From positions 1-62,114 of the forward strand of contig JAFZVW010000007.1 in the NCBI GenBank assembly GCA_017617635.1: 62,114 bases of DNA, written 5' to 3'. The stretch's first letter is position 1. Each line of letters starts with the position of its first letter. Below are positions 22,471 through 32,485 of this stretch, piece by piece. The notes beneath the pieces are model-generated. The model ran no database searches. It saw only the letters and a list, made by a program, of their open reading frames with translations, and had not been told where the DNA came from. This stretch comes from Bacteroidaceae bacterium. Its GTDB lineage: Bacteria; Bacteroidota; Bacteroidia; Bacteroidales; Bacteroidaceae. The position numbers and the translations under genes were made by a program.

Positions 22471-25026
22471 ATGAAGCTATTATTCACACTTGACTATCAG
22501 ACGGCGTGGGGGCAGGATGTCCGTGTGGACGTTACCGTAACACGCAGCAACGGTGTTAAGAAAACAAGTCAGCACAACCTGTATACCAGCGACGGTGTAC
22601 ACTGGAGCGGCGAGGCATCGATAACGGAACGCGATGCACAGACATTTGCGTACCGCTATATTATCTGTGCCGGAGATGCGGTTATCCGCCGCGAATGGAA
22701 CGGTGTACCGCGAACATTCCCATACGATGTGCGACTCACATTTATCCTGAATGACTATTGGAAGGACATACCACGGCTGAGCCACCTGTACAGCTCGGCA
22801 TACTGCCATTGTATGCACCTGGCTCTTGACGGATGGCCAAACGCAACATTTTTTGACCATTCGCTGATGTTCAGGGTACAGGCACCACAGCTGATGCAGG
22901 GACAATGCCTGGCCTTGCTGGGTTCGTTGCCGCAGTTGGGACAGTGGATGCCTGAGCGGGCTCTGGTAATGCAGCGCGGCAGTACGCATGAATGGTGTCT
23001 GACACTAAATGCTGCAGGGCTGCAGCTGCCGTTTGAGTACAAGTATGTGGTAATGGACGAGAAGACGGGGGACTTTATTGCATGGGAAGAGGGTGACAAC
23101 CGTGTTTCGCCGCATGCAGTACCGGGCAGCGTCCAGGTTATCTGGGACAAGCAGCTAAGGCTCAAGGACGAGCATTGGAAGGTTGCCGGCGTGGTTCTGC
23201 CTGTTTTCTCGATGCGAAGCCGGCACAGCCAGGGGTGCGGTGACTTTGGAGACTTGCGCCTGATGGTTGACTGGGCTCAGCGGACAGGAATGCGTATTAT
23301 CCAGGTTCTGCCAATATACGACACTACACAGACAGGGACATGGATGGATTGTTATCCATACAATGCCATAAGCATATATGCCTTGCATCTGATATACATG
23401 GACCTGAGCCAGCTGTCAGAAATTGCTGACGTGGAATTCATGAACGAGTATGAGTCAGAGCGTGAACGTATCAATGCCCTGCCGCAGATGGACTACGAGG
23501 CTGCGTTCAACCTGAAGATGAAATACCTGCGTCGCCTGTACGCACAGGAGGGTGCTGCGACAGTACAGAGCTCACGCTTCGGTGCCTTCATGGACAGCAA
23601 TCAGGAATGGATAACTGACTATGCCGTATTCTGCCATCGTCGTGATGCTGAGAAGACAAGTGACTTCAAACGCTGGCACGTATTGTCGGCATACAGGAAA
23701 AAGGATGTACACGACTATGCCCTGAACAATCAGAAGGAGGTAAACTTCTACTGCTATGTCCAATACCTGCTGGATCAGCAGCTGTCGGGCACGGCACGAT
23801 ATGCAAGGCAAAAGGGTGTATTGCTGAAGGGCGATATTCCCATCGGTATTTCGCGCACAAGTGTGGAAGCTTGGAAGGAGCCGCAGTATTTCAACATGAA
23901 CGGCTCTGCGGGAGCTCCGCCTGACGATTTCAGCGCAGACGGCCAGAACTGGGGATTCCCGACATACAACTGGGATTGTATGGCTCAGGACGGATACAGC
24001 TGGTGGATAAACCGTTTCCGCAAGATGGCTCAGTATTTCGATGCCTACCGTATTGACCATGTACTGGGGTTCTTCCGTATATGGGAAATTCCGCATGACG
24101 AAAAGAGTGGCCTGATGGGGCATTTCTCACCTCAGCTGCCACTGACAATCGGTGATATTGAACGTATGGGCCTGCCCTGGCGTCCTGACATGTACACGAA
24201 GCCCAATGTAAGCGAGAAGCTGCTACGCCAGCTGTTGGGTGATGACGAGAAGGAGATAGAGAGCATCCTGCTGCATAAGGACGAGGACCGTCTGTTTATT
24301 GCCGTACCGCAAGCTGACGGGACAAACTGTTACATTCCACGAATATGCGCAAACCGCACGTTCGTATACCGTCTGCTTCAGGAGGACGACCGCAAGGCGT
24401 TTGACAGTATTTACGAGGACTTCTATTTCCATCGCCACAATGATTTCTGGGCATCAGAGGCAATGAAACGCCTGCCTGCCCTGGTCGAGGCGACAGGCAT
24501 GCTGTGCTGTGCCGAGGATCTGGGTATGGTACCGTCCTGTGTCGGACCAGTAATGCAGGCATTGGGAATCCTGTCGCTTGAAATACAGACGATGCCAAAG
24601 GAATTTGGCATACGTTTTGCCCGACTGGAGAATAATCCGTATCGCAGCGTAGCGACTATCTTTACACACGACATGCCCACATTGCGTATGTGGTGGGAGG
24701 AGAATGCCGGGCGCAGCCAGGAATACTACAACCAGATACTGCAGATAGACGGACGTGCTCCCAAACAGATGCCCGGGTGGCTGTGCAAGGAGGTTATCGC
24801 ACGGCACCTGTTCTCGCCCAGTATGCTGTGTCTGATATCCTTGCAGGACTGGCTGGCTATGGACGAGGAACTGCGTGCGGCAGATCCGATGACAGAGCGT
24901 ATCAACATCCCTGCCGATCCGCAGCATTACTGGCGTTACAGAATGCATTTGGACATCGAGCAATTGATGGATGCCGCTGATTTTAACAACAATGTCCGTG
25001 AAATGATAGAACGTTCAGGAAGATAG
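22471..25026 (+). CDS. malQ: 4-alpha-glucanotransferase with two CBM20 domains
   Basis: 851 residues from the ATG at 22471; upstream in-frame sequence is tRNA and is not coding. Two starch-binding CBM20 domains (about 1-110 and 125-220) precede a GH77 catalytic domain. The nucleophile lies in FDAYRIDHVLGFFR (about 529), the acid/base in CAEDLGMVP (about 682), and a third Asp in FTHDMPTL (about 734). It moves maltodextrin chains between glucans in the cytoplasm (no signal peptide). The start is 3 bp after the tRNA fragment, so the prophage has replaced its native upstream DNA. A terminator follows at 25083. Confidence 0.95.
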   Translation: MKLLFTLDYQTAWGQDVRVDVTVTRSNGVKKTSQHNLYTSDGVHWSGEASITERDAQTFAYRYIICAGDAVIRREWNGVPRTFPYDVRLTFILNDYWKDIPRLSHLYSSAYCHCMHLALDGWPNATFFDHSLMFRVQAPQLMQGQCLALLGSLPQLGQWMPERALVMQRGSTHEWCLTLNAAGLQLPFEYKYVVMDEKTGDFIAWEEGDNRVSPHAVPGSVQVIWDKQLRLKDEHWKVAGVVLPVFSMRSRHSQGCGDFGDLRLMVDWAQRTGMRIIQVLPIYDTTQTGTWMDCYPYNAISIYALHLIYMDLSQLSEIADVEFMNEYESERERINALPQMDYEAAFNLKMKYLRRLYAQEGAATVQSSRFGAFMDSNQEWITDYAVFCHRRDAEKTSDFKRWHVLSAYRKKDVHDYALNNQKEVNFYCYVQYLLDQQLSGTARYARQKGVLLKGDIPIGISRTSVEAWKEPQYFNMNGSAGAPPDDFSADGQNWGFPTYNWDCMAQDGYSWWINRFRKMAQYFDAYRIDHVLGFFRIWEIPHDEKSGLMGHFSPQLPLTIGDIERMGLPWRPDMYTKPNVSEKLLRQLLGDDEKEIESILLHKDEDRLFIAVPQADGTNCYIPRICANRTFVYRLLQEDDRKAFDSIYEDFYFHRHNDFWASEAMKRLPALVEATGMLCCAEDLGMVPSCVGPVMQALGILSLEIQTMPKEFGIRFARLENNPYRSVATIFTHDMPTLRMWWEENAGRSQEYYNQILQIDGRAPKQMPGWLCKEVIARHLFSPSMLCLISLQDWLAMDEELRAADPMTERINIPADPQHYWRYRMHLDIEQLMDAADFNNNVREMIERSGR

Positions 25027-25082
25027 ATTTCACTATCATTGAACAACCTGAAACAACTATTTAACAACTATTTGATAACATA

Positions 25083-25110
25083 AAAAGCAGTCCTTTTCAG
25101 GGCTGCTTTT
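25083..25110. terminator. Bidirectional terminator for malQ and tRNA-Ala
   Basis: AAAAGCAGTCC and GGGCTGCTTTT pair over 11 bp with one G-U around a 6-nt loop; T-runs follow in both directions. Confidence 0.85.
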
Positions 25111-25119
25111 CTGTTTCCG

Positions 25120-25194
<75 letters not shown>

Positions 25195-25251
25195 TGACCG
25201 AGTGCAAATATACGGAGATTCTGTGAATAAAACACAAAAACAGCAGGATTT

Positions 25252-25283
25252 TTTGTAATTATTTGACAAATGTCTTAACTTTG
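25252..25283 (+). promoter_or_regulatory. Promoter of the M6 protease gene
   Basis: TTTG at 25252-25255 and TAACTTTG at 25276-25283, 20 bp apart, the Bacteroidetes -33/-7 pattern. The start codon is 20 bp further. Confidence 0.75.
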
Positions 25284-25302
25284 CGCCTAAATTCAGAATC
25301 GT

Positions 25303-27087
25303 ATGAAGAAAATATTTGCCATCGTTGCACTTTTGGGTGCAGTTATAAACGCCAATGCCCAGACAGAGGACGGTATTGAGCTGCTTGAGAATCCTTTCCC
25401 GCAGGTTGACCGTCAGCCATGTATGATAGACTTTACGCCTACAGCATCTGCCAATGTGGCACGACCTGGCATGCGACGTTCAAACATGAAGCAGCAGGAT
25501 GCACCTCTTGGAGGCAAGGGCAGCCCTGAGATTCCTGTCATACTTGCCAATTTCAGCGACGAGCAGTTCCAGGACCCATCGACGGCCACCGACGATAACG
25601 GCTATGCATTTCATTTCCGTGGCACACTGGCGGAGTTGTATGATTCGTTCTTCAACGGCAGCAACTTTCTCGGTAATCCCAGTAAACGCCCAGGTATGAA
25701 CCGTTTCTCTGTAGCAGAGTATTTCAACCTGGTAAGTCAGGGCCAGTTCACGCCACATTTCACTATTCTTGATCCGGTAACATTGCCAAAGACAAAAAGC
25801 GGATACGGCACAGACCGTGCAGCATTCCGTAACGCAGCCCTGCTGGCTGCTGCCGATCAAATCAAGGGTCGTATCCCGGATTTTGACAAAGACCGTGGTG
25901 TTCAGGACGGCATTGTGGACGGAGTGATAATCATATTCCCGGGTCAGGGCAAAAACACGACAAGAACAGGCTCGGCACATCCCGGCTACCTGCACCCGTG
26001 CTGCTGGGGCGGCAAGGTTACATCCGACGGCGTAAGCTATGCCACACAGCTGATAGTTCCCGAACTATTTGAGAACGGCAGCACAATGATACTGAACGGC
26101 TTTGGTGTGTATGTGCACGAGATGTCACACATGCTTGGCCTCCCAGACTTCTACGACACAAACTACAAGGGTTCGGGTATGGACTACTGGAGCCTGATGG
26201 ATGCCGGCGAGTATGTAAATGCGGGGTTCAATCCGACTCCATATACTGCATACGAGAAAATATATATGGACTGGATACAGCCTGTTGAACTGAACAAGCC
26301 GACATCGGTCGAGAATCTGACTAACGTGTCTGACGGCGGTAACGCATATATCATCTACAATGATGCAAATCACAGCGAGTATTATCTGCTGGAGAATCTG
26401 AACAACAACAACAATGTGGTATATGGGACAATGCAGAACTACTTTGGCGGAGGCCTGATAATCTATCACGTTGACGAAGATGCAACCGCATGGAACAACA
26501 ACAATGTGAACACTGTTGTCGACCATCAGCGTATGACCATTGTCCCTGCAAACGGACATTTTGAGATTCAGGACAACTTCACCAAGGGCACAAGTGCAGA
26601 TTTAAGCAAGCTTGCCAGTGAGCTGATCGGGCATCTGTGGCCACTGAAGGAAGTACCATTTACTACGTACTACACCAGGGATGAAGCTGGGAATCCTGTT
26701 GTAATTGACCCTCTGCAGTACTGGGGAATGGTAAGCGGAAATAACCAGCTGACAGACGAGGAGCGTACTGAAGACGACCGCATTGCTCCGGCCGCAACAT
26801 TATTCAACGAGAATAGTGACGGGCAGAAACTGATGCACAAGTCAATCACCGACATCACACTCAATGACAACGGTACGGTGTCCTTCAATTTCATGGGTGG
26901 TGAACCGACTGCCGTACGTGATATAGTAAGCGAAAATCCGGATGATGTCATTGAGATATACACCATCAATGGTGTACGTTTGGGACAGAGCACGCTGCGT
27001 TCACAAATAGGCAGCACTACCCTGTCCCATGGTGTCTATATCTTGCGCAATACCACAACCGGCAAGACTTACAAGCGGTTTATGTGA
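25303..27087 (+). CDS. Secreted M6-family metalloprotease with type IX-like C-terminal tail
   Basis: 594 residues. Signal peptide MKKIFAIVALLGAVINANAQ. The zinc site is HEMSHMLGLPDFYD (about 271-284), the M6/immune-inhibitor-A pattern, followed by MDYWSLMDAGEY. The last 60 residues (TINGVRLGQSTLRS, SHGVYILRN, KTYKRFM) look like a type A sorting domain for the type IX secretion system, so the enzyme is probably exported to the cell surface or medium. Monocistronic behind its own promoter. Confidence 0.9.
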   Translation: MKKIFAIVALLGAVINANAQTEDGIELLENPFPQVDRQPCMIDFTPTASANVARPGMRRSNMKQQDAPLGGKGSPEIPVILANFSDEQFQDPSTATDDNGYAFHFRGTLAELYDSFFNGSNFLGNPSKRPGMNRFSVAEYFNLVSQGQFTPHFTILDPVTLPKTKSGYGTDRAAFRNAALLAAADQIKGRIPDFDKDRGVQDGIVDGVIIIFPGQGKNTTRTGSAHPGYLHPCCWGGKVTSDGVSYATQLIVPELFENGSTMILNGFGVYVHEMSHMLGLPDFYDTNYKGSGMDYWSLMDAGEYVNAGFNPTPYTAYEKIYMDWIQPVELNKPTSVENLTNVSDGGNAYIIYNDANHSEYYLLENLNNNNNVVYGTMQNYFGGGLIIYHVDEDATAWNNNNVNTVVDHQRMTIVPANGHFEIQDNFTKGTSADLSKLASELIGHLWPLKEVPFTTYYTRDEAGNPVVIDPLQYWGMVSGNNQLTDEERTEDDRIAPAATLFNENSDGQKLMHKSITDITLNDNGTVSFNFMGGEPTAVRDIVSENPDDVIEIYTINGVRLGQSTLRSQIGSTTLSHGVYILRNTTTGKTYKRFM

Positions 27088-27102
27088 TTGGAACGTTTCC
27101 GT

Positions 27103-29706
27103 TTACCGGATTACCACTTTTTTGCCGTTTTGGATAAAGATTCCCTTTTGATTGGGCGTAGTAACACGTCCCTGCAGGTCGTATGTCAGCGCATTAGTGG
27201 TATTGGCAGATATTTCGGATAAACCCGTAGGTGAATCACCGACTTTTTCAATGAGCCAGAGCGAACCTGCTGATGTGGGTGCGCCATAGTCAACGTATGT
27301 GCCTGATGTTCCCATATACCAGGCACGCGAATTGTCGCTGTCGGGATCTCGCTGGATAGTTACACCCTTCTGGCCGTTGATTGTCGTTCCGGTAATGGTC
27401 CAGTTGTAGGCAGAGGATGTCTGTGCCCATGAGTTGCGTCCGTTGAGGGCGATGCTTTTATCCTGCGTGTTGTGTATCTTGACCGAGAGATGGTCTTCGA
27501 CCTTACTGCCGGTAAAGAAATAGCGGCTGGTCTCAGTCGGTTCGGTCACGGTGTACATATAGCTGGTAAAGCCCTGGGCATAATCAGCATACTGGCCACG
27601 TCGTACGTTCTTGATGGTATACAATACCGGTGCATCGGTATCTTCCGTCAGCTGGGGCAGGTATTCTGAATAGTCAGGACCTTCGGGGGTAACATCGGTA
27701 AGCACGAAGTAGTTGGCTTCTGTGGGAACTACATCTGCACCCGGCAAATACTGCAGATATGATACAGTAGCACGGTAGTAGAAGTAGTCGTTGGTGTGTT
27801 TGTTGCCATTAATCGTGAATACGTTGGTAAAACCGTCTACGGTGTCGATTGACCAGCAGTCATTGCCTTTTCCAGACGTATACGTACCTACATAACCCGG
27901 ATTATCACTGCCACGGGGGTTAAGCCACAGACCTGAGGCATAGGAAGTATCTGCCGGACGCAGGAGATATGCTCCCTCGAACCCTGTTATGCTCCAGTAA
28001 GCACCATTCTCCATTGTCGGAGTTGTTGTATATTGGACTTTTTTGGTTCCTGCAGAAGTACCCCATGCCGAAGCACTTACTGCGTAAAGATACTTCGTCT
28101 GATTCGTATATGGTTGGATGGTATATACGTGTCCGGAAACAACATGCGGTATTTCCTTGCCTACCAACTCGACTGCCTCGTCCGGCCATATTACGTATTT
28201 GCCGGCTTTGGTCGGACGTGCTGCATCGTAATTCTTCAGGCTGTCGGTAAGTGCCTTTGCCATCTCGGCAAGTATTTCGGGTTCACTTTCTGCAAGGTTG
28301 TTCTGCTCTCCCCTGTCTTCCCTCAGATTATACAGGCGCAATTCGCGCTTTTCCCAGAAATAGAGCAAATGATAGTCGCCTTTCATATATGCCGACCATG
28401 CGCCATATCCTTCGTTTGTATCCTGGGTTTCACCCCAGCGGTTGGGATAGTGCCATACTATGGGACGCTCGCGTACAATGGTGTTGTCTTCCAGCAGATC
28501 AACGAAACTCTTGCCGTCAACTGTTTGTACTGTGGTATAGTCTGTTACGCCTGCCAGTTCCAGAATGCTGGGGAAAAAGTCCTCGATCATTACGTGATTC
28601 GTATTCTTGGCTCCCTGTGAATAATGACCTGGCCATGAAACAATCATAGGTTCGTGCACGCCTCCGTCATAGCAACTTCCCTTTCCTCCACGTGCCGGAT
28701 AGTTGGGGTCGCGGTTGAGTGTACCCTGGCGGGGGCTGACTCCCTGTCCGCCATTGTCGCTCATAAACAGTATGACTGTGTTCTGCGCCACCTCGGGATT
28801 ATCGTCCAGATACTGCATGATATCCCCCAAAGACTTGTCCATGCCTTCGATAAGTGCAGCGCGGTTGCGCTCGCTGCTGTTAAGAGTAGTACCGAACTGC
28901 TCGTCGACTATGCCCTCGTAATTGCCTGTAAAACGCGTATCTGCCTGATATGGCGTATGGATTGCATAATGGCTCATATACAGATAGAACGGTTTTTGCT
29001 TGTTGACTGCTATCTGTATGTTCTTCAGCGCTTCCTGGGTCAGTGCTTCGGACAGGAACTCTCCCTTTGCGGCATATTCCTCCAATCCTCCGATTGCCTG
29101 AATTGCGCTGCCGTAGTTATCGGATGCAAGGTAGCTGCCGGGGCCGCCCTTGTAGCCGCCTGCGATGTTTACGTCATATCCCAGGTTCAGTGGATTTGCA
29201 CCCGGAGTATCCTGGGAACCGAAATTTCCCTTACCGCAATGTATGGTCATATAGCCGTTTGCCTTTAGCAGTTGTGGCAGTGGAGTAATCAACGTACAAT
29301 TGCTTACCGACTGGGCTTCTGCGTTACCGGTGGGCTGTACGCCGTTCCAGTTCCATGCAGGCAACGTAATGCTGCCGCCTGAATTGTTGGTGTTCTGATC
29401 CTTGCCTTCTATCCAGTTGGTCACGCCATGACGTGCTGCATTCATACCTGATAGCAAACTGGAACGAGACGGTGATGATACAGGACATGCATACGCGTTG
29501 GTAAACATCACTCCCTGCTGCGCCAGTTTCTCCATATTGGGTGTACGGTAACGGCGGTTCTGAGGTGTCTGCTCGTCCCACAACTGCACACTGGTATCCT
29601 GCCAACCCATATCGTCAACCAGGAAAAAGATGATGTTGGGTTTCTGGCTCTGCGCTACGGCAGGAATAATGCCAGACAACATTGCTGCGGTAAAAATGTT
29701 TCTCAT
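27103..29706 (-). CDS. Secreted sulfatase (serine type, S1 family)
   Basis: 867 residues. Signal peptide ending AVAQS, then NIIFFLVDDMGWQD, the sulfatase opening with metal-binding Asp pair. The active-site motif is SSPSRSSLLSG: Ser77 in place of Cys, to be converted to formylglycine by an anaerobic sulfatase-maturing enzyme. The catalytic domain runs to about residue 510; the C-terminal 300 residues are beta-rich modules and a type IX-like tail (YDLQGRVTTPNQKGIFI). It is the last gene of an operon with a GH43-like enzyme, so the pair may act on a sulfated host or plant glycan. Confidence 0.9.
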   Translation of the reverse strand: MRNIFTAAMLSGIIPAVAQSQKPNIIFFLVDDMGWQDTSVQLWDEQTPQNRRYRTPNMEKLAQQGVMFTNAYACPVSSPSRSSLLSGMNAARHGVTNWIEGKDQNTNNSGGSITLPAWNWNGVQPTGNAEAQSVSNCTLITPLPQLLKANGYMTIHCGKGNFGSQDTPGANPLNLGYDVNIAGGYKGGPGSYLASDNYGSAIQAIGGLEEYAAKGEFLSEALTQEALKNIQIAVNKQKPFYLYMSHYAIHTPYQADTRFTGNYEGIVDEQFGTTLNSSERNRAALIEGMDKSLGDIMQYLDDNPEVAQNTVILFMSDNGGQGVSPRQGTLNRDPNYPARGGKGSCYDGGVHEPMIVSWPGHYSQGAKNTNHVMIEDFFPSILELAGVTDYTTVQTVDGKSFVDLLEDNTIVRERPIVWHYPNRWGETQDTNEGYGAWSAYMKGDYHLLYFWEKRELRLYNLREDRGEQNNLAESEPEILAEMAKALTDSLKNYDAARPTKAGKYVIWPDEAVELVGKEIPHVVSGHVYTIQPYTNQTKYLYAVSASAWGTSAGTKKVQYTTTPTMENGAYWSITGFEGAYLLRPADTSYASGLWLNPRGSDNPGYVGTYTSGKGNDCWSIDTVDGFTNVFTINGNKHTNDYFYYRATVSYLQYLPGADVVPTEANYFVLTDVTPEGPDYSEYLPQLTEDTDAPVLYTIKNVRRGQYADYAQGFTSYMYTVTEPTETSRYFFTGSKVEDHLSVKIHNTQDKSIALNGRNSWAQTSSAYNWTITGTTINGQKGVTIQRDPDSDNSRAWYMGTSGTYVDYGAPTSAGSLWLIEKVGDSPTGLSEISANTTNALTYDLQGRVTTPNQKGIFIQNGKKVVIR

Positions 29707-29717
29707 AATTATTATAT

Positions 29718-30689
29718 TTATGGTCTTACAAGTGCTTTTCTGAAATTAAGCCGGAAGGTTTCCGTATACGGGAAATCGCATTTGCCGTCCTTCAGGCCAA
29801 TAGGCATCAGTATTATCTTGCTTTGTGGCAGGTCGGGATCCTTCCACCTGTCACCGACATACAGATATTGCGTATGTCTGCCTTTACTTAATGTAAGAAT
29901 ACTGGACGCCTGGGTATCATATGCCGTTTTATCCCCAACGGGCACCAGAGGACTCCAGCCTTCGGTAAGAGAACTGCTGGTTGACAGCATACATTGATTG
30001 GGTTCCCAACCTGTACATGCCGAGGAAAGCATATAGTATAGGCTGTCCACCCGTACAATAGCCGGTGCCTCGCGTCTGAGACCGCGCATAAGCACAGTAC
30101 ACTCCAACGGGCGGATGTAGTCATCGCTGAGACGGAAGAGTCCTAAGTGTTGGTTTTCCTCAATTGTGGAAATGAAATAGGCTGTCCCGTCGTTATCTGT
30201 AAAAACATTGCAGTCACGGCTTTTGATGCCCAGTGGACGACCACACCATTCCAATTGATAAGGGCCTGTAATACGCTCGGACGAGAATACTCCGACCTCG
30301 GAAGCTGAATAGTCCGATGCCTCGTAATGACACCATATAACGTACCGTCCTGTCTTGGGACAATGCAAAAGTTTGGGACGCTCTATCATGCGGGTTGTGC
30401 CCAATTCGGGAGTAGTAACTCCATTCTCGATTATCTTGCCGTCGTATTCCCATACCTCAAAATCACGACTGTGGTACAGATTGACATCAGGATGCCATGA
30501 ATGCGAACGGTCCTCACCTACCATATATACGATTCCATCCTCGATAAGGAAATTCCCGCCATGTGCCTGCACAGGATTGCCTTGTGTATCATACCACGGC
30601 TGTCCGTTGCAAATAAGGCTCCATCCCTTTTGTGCATATATACACTGGAAACACAAAAGCATGAATAATATGGCATAGAGTTTTTTCAT
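29718..30689 (-). CDS. Secreted GH43-like beta-propeller glycosidase
   Basis: 323 residues. Signal peptide MKKLYAILFMLLCFQCIYAQ. Five-bladed propeller patterns: QAHGGNFLIEDGIVYMVGED, RPKLLHCPKTGRYVIWCHYE, SRDCNVFTDNDGTAYFI and REAPAIVRVDSLYYML, as in GH43 subfamilies acting on galactose-containing glycans. Conserved acidic residues appear in each of these blades, but the catalytic set is not certain. It starts 3 bp after the lipoprotein stop and ends 11 bp before the sulfatase start, so the three genes form one operon. Confidence 0.8.
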   Translation of the reverse strand: MKKLYAILFMLLCFQCIYAQKGWSLICNGQPWYDTQGNPVQAHGGNFLIEDGIVYMVGEDRSHSWHPDVNLYHSRDFEVWEYDGKIIENGVTTPELGTTRMIERPKLLHCPKTGRYVIWCHYEASDYSASEVGVFSSERITGPYQLEWCGRPLGIKSRDCNVFTDNDGTAYFISTIEENQHLGLFRLSDDYIRPLECTVLMRGLRREAPAIVRVDSLYYMLSSACTGWEPNQCMLSTSSSLTEGWSPLVPVGDKTAYDTQASSILTLSKGRHTQYLYVGDRWKDPDLPQSKIILMPIGLKDGKCDFPYTETFRLNFRKALVRP

Positions 30690-30692
30690 AAT

Positions 30693-31088
30693 CTAAAATC
30701 CTGCATGAAGTGTCTTCACCCATGTACCACCACCGCGAGTAAGGGTAAAGGTACATTTGGATTTGGCATATGGAGATTCGTCCTTCTCGTCCTTAAGGTA
30801 TTTTACATATGCGTTAAGCCGGCCTTCGGCTACACTGCGCTTGACAGACGAGAATGTATACAGTTCGTTGATTTCCTGTTCGGTATTTTCGTTCCAGAGA
30901 CTTTCCTCCTGATCGATTTCCTGTGGTGTCATGCCTTTGCACTCCGCACAGTTACCGAGGTCCCAGTCAGCACGTACCTGATAGTCCATGGCTATATTGT
31001 CGTCATCGGATGGATCAGCGGATTCATAGTCAGCACTGCATGCACTGAACAGAATGGCTGTGAGAAGGAAAAGGAGTATATGTTTCAT
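30693..31088 (-). CDS. Small lipoprotein, unknown
   Basis: 131 residues with lipobox LFSAC (Cys17). Acidic, with NCAECKGMTPQEIDQEE. It is the first gene of the GH43/sulfatase operon and may bind glycan or help the enzymes at the surface. No family recognised. Confidence 0.7.
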   Translation of the reverse strand: MKHILLFLLTAILFSACSADYESADPSDDDNIAMDYQVRADWDLGNCAECKGMTPQEIDQEESLWNENTEQEINELYTFSSVKRSVAEGRLNAYVKYLKDEKDESPYAKSKCTFTLTRGGGTWVKTLHAGF

Positions 31089-31114
31089 TAATGAAAGCAG
31101 ACGTTTTATAAAGT

Positions 31115-31750
31115 TCAGACATTTCCTGTTTCTGCACCAATGGTCGTTTCGGGACCATGCCCCGGGAGGACAAGCGTATCAGCAGGCAGGGTAAACAATT
31201 GTGTTCTGATACTGTTGATAATCTGGCTGTAGCTGCCACCTGGCAAATCGGTACGTCCGATACCTTGGCGGAAAAGTGTGTCACCACTGAAGAGAATACG
31301 TTGCGAAGATATGTAGAAACATACTCCTCCTGGCGTATGACCTGGCGTATGAATTACCTGTATATCAATGTTTGACAATGTTATAACAGTTGATGGTAAA
31401 AGTGTTGGTTGACATGGCGGCATACGATTGCTGATATCCATGCGGAACCAACGCAAAACCATTTCTGCGGAAGACGCGTACACTTCCTGCTCTGCCGGAT
31501 GACATGTAGGCAGAAGCCCATACTGACGATGTACGAAATCTGCTCCCATGGTATGGTCGAAATGCATGTGTGTCTGCAGCGCATGGCGCAGTTTTATGCC
31601 TTCGCCTTCAACAAATTCCTGCAGGCGTTTCTGTTCGGTTTCGTTCCACGCCCCACAATCAATTACAGCTCCGTCGTGCGTTTCTGTATCCCACAGCACA
31701 TAGCAATTGACCTGCACGGGGTTCATTACAAATGTCTTATATTGCAACAT
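31115..31750 (-). CDS. Metallo-beta-lactamase-fold hydrolase (glyoxalase II-like)
   Basis: 211 residues from the ATG at 31750. Metal-binding HMHFDH (motif HxHxDH), His in HTPGHTPGG, Asp in FSGDTLF, and a late LPGHG. The small size and pattern fit the YcbL-type hydrolase group. The start overlaps the rsmG stop by 14 bp, so the two are co-transcribed. The substrate is not known; glyoxalase II-like activity is the usual guess. Confidence 0.85.
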   Translation of the reverse strand: MLQYKTFVMNPVQVNCYVLWDTETHDGAVIDCGAWNETEQKRLQEFVEGEGIKLRHALQTHMHFDHTMGADFVHRQYGLLPTCHPAEQEVYASSAEMVLRWFRMDISNRMPPCQPTLLPSTVITLSNIDIQVIHTPGHTPGGVCFYISSQRILFSGDTLFRQGIGRTDLPGGSYSQIINSIRTQLFTLPADTLVLPGHGPETTIGAETGNV

Positions 31751-32357
31751 AGACGACTTTTTTTGTTTCGAAAAATTCCTCGGTAAAATAGTCACGGAGA
31801 TCCGTTATTTCCACTTTACGTCCCACGGGCATGACCTCGCGCTCAAGCTCCCCTCCCTTGAGGCATAGAAGACCGTTGGGCATGGCATTACGCTGCTGGC
31901 GGGAGATATTCTTGCGAACGAGTTTGACAAGATCACCAAGAGGCATCACGGCACGTGAGACGACAAAGTCGTAGTAATCCCTGACATCCTCGCCACGTGA
32001 CCATTGCGTGGTAACGTTATCAAGCCCCAAAGCACCTGACACCTCATTACATACACGTATTTTCTTGCCTATACTGTCTACCAGATGGAAATGCACATTT
32101 GGAAACATGATTGCAAGGGGGATTCCAGGGAATCCACCTCCACAGCCAAGATCCATAACCTGGGAGCCGTCCTTGAAACGAAGCACCTGCGCTATACCCA
32201 GCGAGTGCAGGACGTGGTGTTCATACAGGTTATCGATATCCTTGCGTGATATTACGTTTATCTTGGCATTCCAGTCGCGATACAGCGCATCCAACTGCCG
32301 GAACTGTTCAACCTGGCGCGGTGTAAGATCAGGAAAATATTTTAGTATCTGTTGCAT
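31737..32357 (-). CDS. rsmG: 16S rRNA 7-methylguanosine methyltransferase RsmG
   Basis: 206 residues from the ATG at 32357 (MQQILKYFPDL). SAM motif VMDLGCGGGFPGIPLA, then HLVDSIGKKIRVCNEV and a late CLKGGEL. RsmG methylates G527 of 16S rRNA; loss can give low-level streptomycin resistance. It is first in an operon with the hydrolase above. Confidence 0.93.
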   Translation of the reverse strand: MQQILKYFPDLTPRQVEQFRQLDALYRDWNAKINVISRKDIDNLYEHHVLHSLGIAQVLRFKDGSQVMDLGCGGGFPGIPLAIMFPNVHFHLVDSIGKKIRVCNEVSGALGLDNVTTQWSRGEDVRDYYDFVVSRAVMPLGDLVKLVRKNISRQQRNAMPNGLLCLKGGELEREVMPVGRKVEITDLRDYFTEEFFETKKVVYVAI

Positions 32358-32388
32358 GCGTGAAACAACATATTGGATTTCTATGGCA

Positions 32389-32396
32389 CAAATATA
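32389..32396 (-). promoter_or_regulatory. rsmG -7 box (TATATTTG)
   Basis: Perfect TAnnTTTG on the minus strand, 32 bp before the rsmG start. The -33 box is not clear. Confidence 0.6.
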
Positions 32397-32415
32397 CAAA
32401 AAATGTATCATACTC

Positions 32416-32446
32416 TTGCATCGTACCCGAAATTTCATTATCTTTG
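32416..32446 (+). promoter_or_regulatory. galE promoter
   Basis: TTG at 32416-32418 and TATCTTTG at 32439-32446, 20 bp apart. It overlaps the divergent rsmG control region. Confidence 0.65.
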
Positions 32447-32485
32447 TAGCGAAGAAATCATAACATATTTAACCTAATTCACATC

